This document shows, in pieces, positions 1 to 6,089 of a stretch of 9,889 bases of DNA (position 1 is its first letter; each line of letters opens with the position of its first letter). Location: positions 1 to 9,889 of the forward strand of contig JACZVE010000076.1 of NCBI GenBank assembly GCA_022572825.1, given 5' to 3'. Both the position numbers and the translations under genes were made by a program. The notes under the pieces are model-generated. The model was given only the letters and a program-made list of their open reading frames with translations. It was not told the origin of the DNA and searched no databases. Origin of the DNA: SAR324 cluster bacterium (GTDB lineage: Bacteria > SAR324 > JACQKK01).

Positions 1-337
1 GGGCGGAATTGATGGCCCCGAGCCATTCGGCGCGCTTGTCGGCGGGCACCGCCTCGACCAGGCATACGGCGCCGATTTCAACCAGCGGCAGGGCGCGGGC
101 CTCAAGCACCGATTGCGGTTGGTCGTCGGGCGGCACGAACACCACCATCAACAGGCCCATCGGATCGATGTGGGCGAGGGGATTGAGCGTGAGCCGGCCC
201 ATGCGCTGCGCCGTGTCGTCTCCGAACAGCTTGGCGGTGAACGCATGGCCGAACTCGTGAAAGGAAAGCGATATCACCAGGGCGATGACGATGAGAAAAA
301 ACAGCGCCGCCTGTCCGCCGAATAGCAAATGGATCAT
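1..337 (-). CDS. M50 family (site-2 protease-like) membrane metalloprotease, N-terminal part, runs off left edge
   Basis: Site-2 proteases cut substrates within the membrane using zinc. The first 112 residues are visible. A hydrophobic helix (about residues 9 to 26) runs into HEFGH (27 to 31), the HExxH motif giving two zinc ligands (His27, His31) and the catalytic Glu28. It is followed by GRLTLNPLAHIDPMG (47 to 61), a segment typical of the short YwhC-like M50 proteins. The ATG has AGGA 7 nt upstream and lies 53 bp after the TPR gene, so co-transcription is likely. Oddity: after Gly61 the family usually has a long hydrophobic helix and a GKPVPVNP-like loop. Here only a short hydrophobic stretch is followed by a polar run (VPPDDQPQSVLEAR) and a segment ending near AEWLGAINS that I do not recognise. 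The third zinc ligand (NPDG-type Asp) would lie outside the window. The N-terminal assignment is firm; whether the whole gene is a normal protease is uncertain. Confidence 0.78.
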   Translation of the reverse strand, partial: MIHLLFGGQAALFFLIVIALVISLSFHEFGHAFTAKLFGDDTAQRMGRLTLNPLAHIDPMGLLMVVFVPPDDQPQSVLEARALPLVEIGAVCLVEAVPADKRAEWLGAINSA

Positions 338-390
338 GAAGCCGTCCTGTTCGATCGAATGCGGCGGTACTGCCCGCGGTCACTTGGCGT

Positions 391-3300
391 TCAATTCGGC
401 AGGGGAATCTGGATGCCTCTTCCTCCGCCGGAATTGAGGTAGGATTCGATCCTGCGCACCTGCACCCGGGACTGGCGGATCGCCCGTGGATAAAGCTGTC
501 GTATCTCCGGCGCCTTTGTGCCGGCCACGATGCGGTAGTGGGGCAATGCCGCTTTCAGGCGCTTGTGCTTGTGGTGCAGCACCGCGAGGCGGTAGTGAAT
601 GGGCACTTCCCATTTGCTGCCGGCAACGTCCCGTGCCGCCAACCGCCGTAGCTGCTCCAATGCCGGCTTATCCTCGTCGTCCGCCGCCAGCAGATCGGCC
701 AACAGGTAACCCGCCTCCAGAGACAGCGGATCGGCCGCACCCAGGTCGGCCTGCTTGAGCCACTTCGATGCCTTGCCCGCGTTGTGCGCCTCTTCGCGGT
801 AGAGCCGCCCCAGGTACAGGGCATACTGCTGGAGTATCCGCCGATCTTCCACCCGCGGCAGCTCCGCCTCGAGTATCTGCGCGGCCTGCACTGCCTGACC
901 CCGTGTTCGCAGCGTGGCGGCCAGGCCCGCCGCGGCGACCAGGCGACGTTGCCAGTCGCTCGTCGGCAGGTAGTCCAGAGCCCGGTAGTAGCGGATGCGG
1001 GAGGATTTCAGATTGTTTTCCTCATCGGCAGCCTTGCCCCACTCCAGATAGACCTGCCCGAGAAAATGCCGCAGCTGGCCCGCCAGCGAATCATCCTCGA
1101 TGCGGGGCAACACCGCCTCGTTGCGCAATACCAGATCGGTGAATTCCTTTCTCTGCAAGTGGATGCGGCTGAGGAAGGAAATGACCTCATAGCGCTGACG
1201 CCAGTTTTCCTCGCCCAATAACGAGAACGCGCGTTCCAGATTAAACCGGGCTGCGTCGACCTCTCCCTCCTCCAGCAGCTTTGCGCCCCATTCGGTGTAA
1301 ATCCGGCTTTGGTAGAGCCGCAGTTCGCGCTTGGTGTCGTCGTCCAGGCCGTCCTTGCGCAATGCGGTCAGCAGGGCCGCCCGGGCGGCAAAGTCGCCCT
1401 CGCGTTGATAGAGCCGATCGAGCATCAGGCCGGTCTCGTAGCGGACCTGGGCGCGCTCCCTGGGCAGCTCGTCCAGCACCCGCCTGTAAAAAGCGATGGC
1501 TGGCCCGCGCTTTCCTTCTTCCATGAAGCGCTCCGATTGCGCTTTCATGGCGGTCAGCACGGCAGCGGTGAGCTGCGCCGCGACAAGCGGATCGTGCCGC
1601 GCCCGCAGCTCGCTCTCATAAAGTTGGATGCTTCTCTCCGGCGTATCGCTCTGGGCATGGGCGGCGACCAGCAGGGCCACCACCTGGGCGCGCTGCTCGT
1701 GCGCTTCAGGGGGCGTATCCGCCAAGGCTTCCTCCAGCTTTGCCGCCGCGAGCTTGACTTCGCCCTCGCGCAAGGCCTTCCGTCCCCAATCCACCTGCAT
1801 ATCCCACCGCCAGCGCCGCACCTTTTCCAGGTCGTCCGGTGCGGAGAGCCGGCTATCCGCGGACGCGAGCAGCGAGGTGAGCTCCTCGTAACGCGCCTCT
1901 TGCACGTAGAGGTGATGCAGACGCTCGAGCGCTTCCAAATAGAGGGGAGGCGCATCTCCTTCCTGGGCGTTGAGAAGTTCCAGCGCTCGCCGATAATCCA
2001 GCGCTGCCTCGCCCGGCAGCCCCAGCACTTCTCTGGCCTTGCCCATGCGGAATTGCAACTCCGGCTGGCGCACGGCCTCCGGATTCAGCGCTTCCAGCCG
2101 CTGATAGACCGCCAGCATGAGCGCGGGCTCGCCCAGCGCCTCGTAGCCGCCTGCCAGCCGGAGCAGCAACTGCTCGCTCGGCTCCACGCGGCCTGCCTTC
2201 AGCAGTTCCTCACCCAGGTTGACCAGCCGGCTGGCCTGCCCTGATTTCTCATAGGCGTCCAGCAGCGGCTCCATGACCAGATTCTGATAGTCGGGGTCGT
2301 TGATGAGCCCTTCCAGATCGAAGGTGGCCTTTTCCCACAGACCTTGCCGATAGCGGCAAAATCCCCGTATGAAAAACGCGCGCGGACGCGCTGAGCGATC
2401 GGAGATGATCGGCATGGGGTTCAGCAGGGCCTCCACCCGCTCGCACCGCTCCGCATCGTAGTGCATGGAGGCTTCCTCGATCTGCAGCGCCGTGCGCCCC
2501 TCGGGGGACAGGCCGGGCGTCTCGCGCGCCGCGGCCAGCAGCCGCACCGCCTCGAGGGGCCGCTCAAGCGCTTTCAACAGCGCGACCCGTTGTCGCACTA
2601 CCTGGGGATCACCCTCGTAGTCCCCGTTCAACTCCACGGCCGTGTTGAAGTCGCGCAATGCGGCGTCCAGCCGGCCCGCGTCCTTGTACAGCGCGCCCCG
2701 CCCCAGATGCGCCTCGGCCCGGTGCGCCGGGTGGTCGTGTTCCAGGTAGGTGGAATAGTAGCCGATGGCCGTCTCGCGGCGCGCTGCCCGGACGTCCTCC
2801 TGGGCCTGGCTCAGGCGGGTGCGGTGAAAGAGTTGCGCACGGCGGAAGAGCGCTTCGCCCAGGTACTGCGGTACCGGATAATCCTCCACCACCTGCCGGT
2901 AATAGCCCAGCGCCTCATCGGGCCGCTCGGCGTTGCGCGCGATTTCGCCGACCAGCATCAGCACCTCGGCCTTGTGCTCGGCGCTGTCTTTTCGCTTCAA
3001 ATAGCGGTTGAGAGGCGTCCACGCACTTTGCCCCTGCTTCACCAGAGCGAGCGTTTGCAGGCGGTAGAAGTCGGCCTCCTGGCTCTGAGACAGATCCAGC
3101 TGTGGGTCGATCAGTTCCAGTGTCTCAACCACGCCCGCGTGCGAGCCGCGGTCATATTGCGTTTGCGCCTTCCAGATCAGGGCCGGCGTGCGTTGGAGTG
3201 AATTCGGATAGCCTTCCATCAGCGCGTCCAGGCGCGCATCGGCGGATTCCTCTCCCTCCTCCGCCAGCAGCAGCGGCAGGCTGTCGCTCATGGCCTGCTC

Positions 3301-3645
3301 GCGGAACGGGCTGTCCGGATAGTCTGCGATGACGCGGTCGTAGGCTTCCAGGGCGGCTCGGGTCTGCTGACCGTCGGCCAATGCAGCCGCGAGGGCCAGC
3401 AGCACCTCGTCGCCATACTTGCCGTCCGCATGGGCTTCCAGATAGGATCGCGCCGCTTCCACCACCGCTTGCTGCGTCCCGGCGGCTTGCGCATCGCGTA
3501 CGGCAATCACCTGACGCAGCTCGGCGATATCGGGGGTGGGCGCCTGGGCATGGAGAAGGTCGCCGGCCAGGCCGCCCAGCAGCAGCAAGGTGACGCTGAT
3601 CAGGATGCGGCGCGGCAGACGGCCCGTTGCGTTCAATGCTGCCAT
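391..3645 (-). CDS. Exported TPR-repeat scaffold protein, 1084 residues
   Basis: Large protein built from tandem helical repeats of the TPR/TolA-binding (YbgF-like) type. The N-terminus is a Sec signal: Arg12-Arg13, a hydrophobic core at about 14 to 31, and a cleavage site after HAQA (Ala35). I see no lipobox, so a periplasmic location is likely. From about residue 40 to 1050 the chain is almost wholly amphipathic helix pairs. Recognisable units include one ending AYDRVIADYPDSPF (near 100), one with DEALGYYRQVVEDYP (near 250), one with GRLDAALRDFNTAVELN (near 330) and one with GEAALDYRRALELLN. The C-terminus is basic and ends in a Gly/Pro-rich tail. No enzymatic motif is visible, so the role is probably protein-protein assembly in the envelope. 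The start overlaps the DUF167 stop by 13 bp and has only a weak Shine-Dalgarno (GAAG), which suggests translational coupling. I cannot assign a named system; a link to the following M50 protease is inferred from order only. Confidence 0.88.
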   Translation of the reverse strand: MAALNATGRLPRRILISVTLLLLGGLAGDLLHAQAPTPDIAELRQVIAVRDAQAAGTQQAVVEAARSYLEAHADGKYGDEVLLALAAALADGQQTRAALEAYDRVIADYPDSPFREQAMSDSLPLLLAEEGEESADARLDALMEGYPNSLQRTPALIWKAQTQYDRGSHAGVVETLELIDPQLDLSQSQEADFYRLQTLALVKQGQSAWTPLNRYLKRKDSAEHKAEVLMLVGEIARNAERPDEALGYYRQVVEDYPVPQYLGEALFRRAQLFHRTRLSQAQEDVRAARRETAIGYYSTYLEHDHPAHRAEAHLGRGALYKDAGRLDAALRDFNTAVELNGDYEGDPQVVRQRVALLKALERPLEAVRLLAAARETPGLSPEGRTALQIEEASMHYDAERCERVEALLNPMPIISDRSARPRAFFIRGFCRYRQGLWEKATFDLEGLINDPDYQNLVMEPLLDAYEKSGQASRLVNLGEELLKAGRVEPSEQLLLRLAGGYEALGEPALMLAVYQRLEALNPEAVRQPELQFRMGKAREVLGLPGEAALDYRRALELLNAQEGDAPPLYLEALERLHHLYVQEARYEELTSLLASADSRLSAPDDLEKVRRWRWDMQVDWGRKALREGEVKLAAAKLEEALADTPPEAHEQRAQVVALLVAAHAQSDTPERSIQLYESELRARHDPLVAAQLTAAVLTAMKAQSERFMEEGKRGPAIAFYRRVLDELPRERAQVRYETGLMLDRLYQREGDFAARAALLTALRKDGLDDDTKRELRLYQSRIYTEWGAKLLEEGEVDAARFNLERAFSLLGEENWRQRYEVISFLSRIHLQRKEFTDLVLRNEAVLPRIEDDSLAGQLRHFLGQVYLEWGKAADEENNLKSSRIRYYRALDYLPTSDWQRRLVAAAGLAATLRTRGQAVQAAQILEAELPRVEDRRILQQYALYLGRLYREEAHNAGKASKWLKQADLGAADPLSLEAGYLLADLLAADDEDKPALEQLRRLAARDVAGSKWEVPIHYRLAVLHHKHKRLKAALPHYRIVAGTKAPEIRQLYPRAIRQSRVQVRRIESYLNSGGGRGIQIPLPN

Positions 3646-3971
3646 TGTTGCTTCAGGGCGCGGAATTGCGCCTCGTCGATCGGTGAGATGCGGACGATTT
3701 TGTCGCGGCTGTGCTCGCCGTGCAGGATGGTGACGAACCGGCGGGGCACGCCCGCGGCTTTGGCAAGGTACACCATACAGGCCCGGTTGGCCCGTCCGTC
3801 CAACGCTGGTGCGGACAGCCTCAGTTTAAGCGCACGCTCCCCGTGCAGGCCGGCCCACCCGGTGCGGGCCGCGCCGGGCAGGACGTGCAGTCGCAGAATC
3901 AGCGCGCCCGCCTCATATCGGAAGGGAAGGTTGGCACGTGGGCTACCGCTCGCCGACCCAAAGCCCGTCAT
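3633..3971 (-). CDS. DUF167 / YggU (UPF0235) family protein, 112 residues
   Basis: Small conserved cytoplasmic protein of the DUF167 family, whose biochemical role is not established. Diagnostic segments are present in order: a beta strand with LRLHVLPGAART, then LKLRLSAPALDGRANRA (the family's PPVDGKAN motif), then VTILHGEHSRDKIVRI (the G-x-x-SR-x-K-x-x-x-I motif). Length is normal. I chose the ATG at 3971 because GGAGG lies 6 nt upstream; a TTG at 3989 in the same frame would add six residues (MPRRKP) but lacks a comparable site. The gene overlaps the end of the 63-residue gene by 29 bp and the start of the TPR gene by 13 bp, placing it inside an operon. In Enterobacteria yggU often follows yggT; no yggT is seen here. 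Confidence 0.93.
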   Translation of the reverse strand: MTGFGSASGSPRANLPFRYEAGALILRLHVLPGAARTGWAGLHGERALKLRLSAPALDGRANRACMVYLAKAAGVPRRFVTILHGEHSRDKIVRISPIDEAQFRALKQQWQH

Positions 3972-4134
3972 CGGTTTCCTCCGCGGCAAGGAACTGGTCC
4001 AGGCAATCCCGGAGCTTGTACAGCAGACGATTCAACTCCGCCCGTTGACCATAGGTAACGCTGTCGTCCAGATGGTCCAAGTTCCGCAGGATCGCCTTGC
4101 AGGCGCGCATCGTGTCGACATAACGTTGGTCCAT
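3943..4134 (-). CDS. Small hypothetical protein, 63 residues, first gene of the left operon
   Basis: I do not recognise this protein. It reads MDQRYVDTMRACKAILRNLD and continues as two likely amphipathic helices with many Leu, Arg and Asp, then an acidic stretch (AAEETDDG) and a short end. It has two cysteines (12 and 44) but no CxxC pair, and no signal peptide or membrane segment. The ATG at 4134 has a weak GGA-type site; an in-frame GTG at 4155 would add MNRSGTA. Support for a real gene: base composition and residue mix look coding, and its 3' end overlaps the well-supported DUF167 start by 29 bp on the same strand, a usual operon arrangement. Function unknown. Confidence 0.6.
   Translation of the reverse strand: MDQRYVDTMRACKAILRNLDHLDDSVTYGQRAELNRLLYKLRDCLDQFLAAEETDDGLWVGER
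3978..3982 (-). promoter_or_regulatory. Ribosome binding site of the DUF167 gene
   Basis: GGAGG on the minus strand, 6 nt before the ATG at 3971. It lies inside the coding sequence of the upstream 63-residue gene and decides the choice of ATG over the in-frame TTG at 3989. Confidence 0.75.
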
Positions 4135-4266
4135 GGCTGTTCCGGAACGATTCACCTTGAATAACTCGCGCTACGATGCGTGGTGCCAGCTTCTGCCGGG
4201 GGGATGCCGCTCGCGCCCACGGCGTGCCACCGCAGCGGATTGCGTGCGGCTTGAGCGTCCTCCACG

Positions 4267-4294
4267 ATGTATAATATCGTTTCAGGCCGTGCAA
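4267..4294 (-). promoter_or_regulatory. Possible promoter of the left operon, overlapping a small palindrome
   Basis: On the minus strand TTGCAC (4294 to 4289) is followed after 15 nt by TATACA (4273 to 4268), a weak sigma70-like pair about 130 nt before the 63-residue gene. The same spot carries a perfect TATAAT on the plus strand (4270 to 4275), without a well-spaced -35, and an inverted repeat ACGAT-N7-ATCGT (4264 to 4280). It is one of the most AT-rich patches in the gap. Tentative only. Confidence 0.25.
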
Positions 4295-4457
4295 GGGGCG
4301 CGCCGGTGTCCTCGCTCGGCGACCGCCTGCCAGCCGGCGCCTCTGCCTGTCGCAAGCGCGGGGCGTAGCGATATGTGGCACCTCCCGGCGACGCGAATGC
4401 CGGCCCGTCGGCACCGCGCGCGCCCCTTGCGCATCGCTTCGCCGGTCACCCCGGCCG

Positions 4458-4478
4458 CCCTCTGCAAAAAACAGAGGG
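4458..4478. other. Short A-loop hairpin
   Basis: CCCTCTG (4458 to 4464) pairs perfectly with CAGAGGG (4472 to 4478) across the loop CAAAAAA. The A/T run is in the loop rather than after the stem, so on neither strand is it a standard intrinsic terminator. Role unknown. Confidence 0.45.
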
Positions 4479-4930
4479 GGGAGCCGCCAATCGCAATTCT
4501 CCGGATTATGCCGCCCTGTTCACCCCTTTCCGTTGGCGGAGATGTGCCGTGCCCCGCAATTCTGACGTGAAGTCCTGCACCCTGCACAGGGAAGCTTGCG
4601 ATAGTCTAGCACAAGCCGGGTGGGTGGAAATGCTCCCGCGCCGGCTATCGGCTTTATCCCACTCATTTGAATTGCCGGATTGCGTATGGGTTCACACGGG
4701 GGCACGATGCGGGTACATCGCGGTGGGTTTTCGCGCGACCCGCGCCGGTGATGATCCGTGGCGAATTCACACAGTTAAGAAAGGGAATAGGCACATAAAT
4801 TACAGGCTGCGCACCGTGAACTTGACGCGAGGGAGCTTCACTGATTACCGCCGGCGGTTCCGGGACGGGAAATCGGCCGGCCATGTGGTGCCGTGCCTTG
4901 CCGCCAGGCCGCCCCTGGTTTCCGCACGCG

Positions 4931-4937
4931 AAAGGAG
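4931..4937 (+). promoter_or_regulatory. Ribosome binding site of the acyl-CoA dehydrogenase gene
   Basis: AAAGGAG ends 6 nt before the ATG at 4944. This fixes the start there rather than at an in-frame GTG 51 nt upstream (4893), whose extra 17 residues are basic and have no counterpart in the family. Confidence 0.85.
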
Positions 4938-4943
4938 TGCCCC

Positions 4944-6080
4944 ATGAACTTTGCCCTGTCCGAAGAGCAACAGATGCTCCAGACCATGGCAAAAGAGTTC
5001 GTCAGCCGCGAATCCTCGCTGCGCCGCGTCCGCTCGCTGCGGGAGGACCCGATCGGATTCTCCCGCGAGATCTGGAAGAAGATGGCCGGATTGGGTTGGC
5101 TGGGCATGACCCTGCCGGAAGCGCTGGGCGGCCAGCATTTGGGCGAGGTGGAAACCGTGGTGGTGATGGAGGAGTTGGGCCGCGGCCTGATGCCCGAGCC
5201 CATGCTCGCCTCGGTGCTGTTGGGAGGCAACGTGCTGTTGCTGGGGGGCAGCGAAGCGCAGCAGCGCGAATGGCTCCCCCGCCTCGCCCAGGGCGAAGCG
5301 TTGCTCTCGCTGGGGTATCTGGAACGGCAGAGCCGCTACGATCCGTTCGACGTCGCCACCAGCGCCGCACGCGACGGTTCGGGCTGGGTCTTGAACGGAC
5401 AGAAGACATTCGTACCCGACGCCGAAGCGGCCGACCGCATCGTCGTCACGGCCCGCACCGGCGGAGGACGCCGGGATCGCGAAGGCGTGGCCTTGTTTCT
5501 GATCGACCCCAACGCCACCGGCGTGAGCCTGGTGAACATCCCCGCCATGGACTGGCGCAAGCGGTTTGAAGTGAACCTGGACAACGTTCGCGTCGATGAC
5601 GAGGCCCGCCTGGCAGGCGAGCTTCCCCCGGACATGGCCCTCGCGGACACGCTGGAGCGGGCCACGGTTGGCTTGAGTGCGGAGATGCTGGGGGCGATGA
5701 ACGAGGCCTTTCGAATGACCCTGGAATATCTCAAGACCCGCAAGCAGTTCGGCGTGCCCATCGGCTCCTTCCAGGCCCTGAAGCACCGCTGCGCGGATCA
5801 GTTCGTGCAGACGGAACTGGCCCGCTCCTCGGTCTACTACGCCGCCATGTGCCTGGATGAGAACATGCCAGATGCCGCCATCGCCGTCTCGACGGCCAAG
5901 GCACGCTGCAACGACGCCTTCCATCTCATCGCCAACGAGTCCATCCAGATGCACGGCGGAATCGGGATGACGGACGAGCACGACATCGGCTTTTTCTTCA
6001 AGCGCGCCCGCGTGGCCGAGGTGACGCTGGGCGACTCGACCTACCACCGCGACCGCTACGCCCGCCTGAAGGAGTATTAG
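4944..6080 (+). CDS. Acyl-CoA dehydrogenase family flavoprotein, 378 residues
   Basis: Family members use FAD to make an alpha,beta double bond in an acyl-CoA thioester and pass electrons to electron-transfer flavoprotein. The three parts are present: an N-terminal helical domain (about 1 to 115, starting MNFALSEEQQMLQ), a beta domain (about 120 to 225, with GWVLNGQKTFV), and a C-terminal helical domain (about 235 to 378) with TRKQFGVPIGSFQALKHRCA (265 to 284), the conserved FAD-contact segment. The segment MHGGIGMTDEHD (336 to 347) places Glu345 where MCAD has its catalytic Glu376, so an active enzyme is likely. The usual IYEGT segment is replaced by a VTLGDSTYHRDR end, as in the PimD/FadE28-29-like branches that handle dicarboxylic, steroid or branched acyl-CoAs and often work as heteromers. 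Substrate cannot be assigned. No ETF, thiolase or CoA ligase gene is adjacent; the gene stands alone and converges on the ABC operon. Confidence 0.95.
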   Translation: MNFALSEEQQMLQTMAKEFVSRESSLRRVRSLREDPIGFSREIWKKMAGLGWLGMTLPEALGGQHLGEVETVVVMEELGRGLMPEPMLASVLLGGNVLLLGGSEAQQREWLPRLAQGEALLSLGYLERQSRYDPFDVATSAARDGSGWVLNGQKTFVPDAEAADRIVVTARTGGGRRDREGVALFLIDPNATGVSLVNIPAMDWRKRFEVNLDNVRVDDEARLAGELPPDMALADTLERATVGLSAEMLGAMNEAFRMTLEYLKTRKQFGVPIGSFQALKHRCADQFVQTELARSSVYYAAMCLDENMPDAAIAVSTAKARCNDAFHLIANESIQMHGGIGMTDEHDIGFFFKRARVAEVTLGDSTYHRDRYARLKEY

Positions 6081-6089
6081 CGGCCTGTC

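Larger units (their letters stand above)
4135..4943. other. Gene-free region of about 800 bp between divergent transcription units
   Basis: Several open frames cross this stretch on both strands, but their translations are rich in Arg, Ala, Gly and Pro with no recognisable motif, and I regard them as chance frames of GC-rich DNA. Visible structure is limited to the promoter-like palindrome near 4270, a 7-bp hairpin at 4458 to 4478, a tandem CCTGCAC repeat near 4575, and a relatively AT-rich patch at 4765 to 4805. I see no match to 6S RNA, RNase P RNA, tmRNA, a tRNA or a riboswitch known to me. Confidence 0.6.

Noticed and set aside
1309..2244. Plus-strand open frame of 311 codons
   Set aside because: Lies wholly antisense to the TPR gene, whose repeats and signal peptide are clear; its residues mirror the complementary codons.
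4165..4185. Possible sigma54 promoter (minus strand TGGCAC followed by an ATCGT)
   Set aside because: The essential GC of the -12 element is missing at the required spacing.
4458..4478. Hairpin as intrinsic terminator
   Set aside because: The T/A run sits in the loop and no U-tract follows the stem on either strand.
4375..4947. Plus-strand open frame of 190 codons before the dehydrogenase
   Set aside because: No start-site signal, no recognisable motif, composition of a chance frame in GC-rich DNA, and it overlaps the true start of the dehydrogenase in another frame.
4845..6047. Minus-strand open frame of 400 codons
   Set aside because: Antisense to the acyl-CoA dehydrogenase; rich in His, Gln and Gly as expected for a shadow frame.
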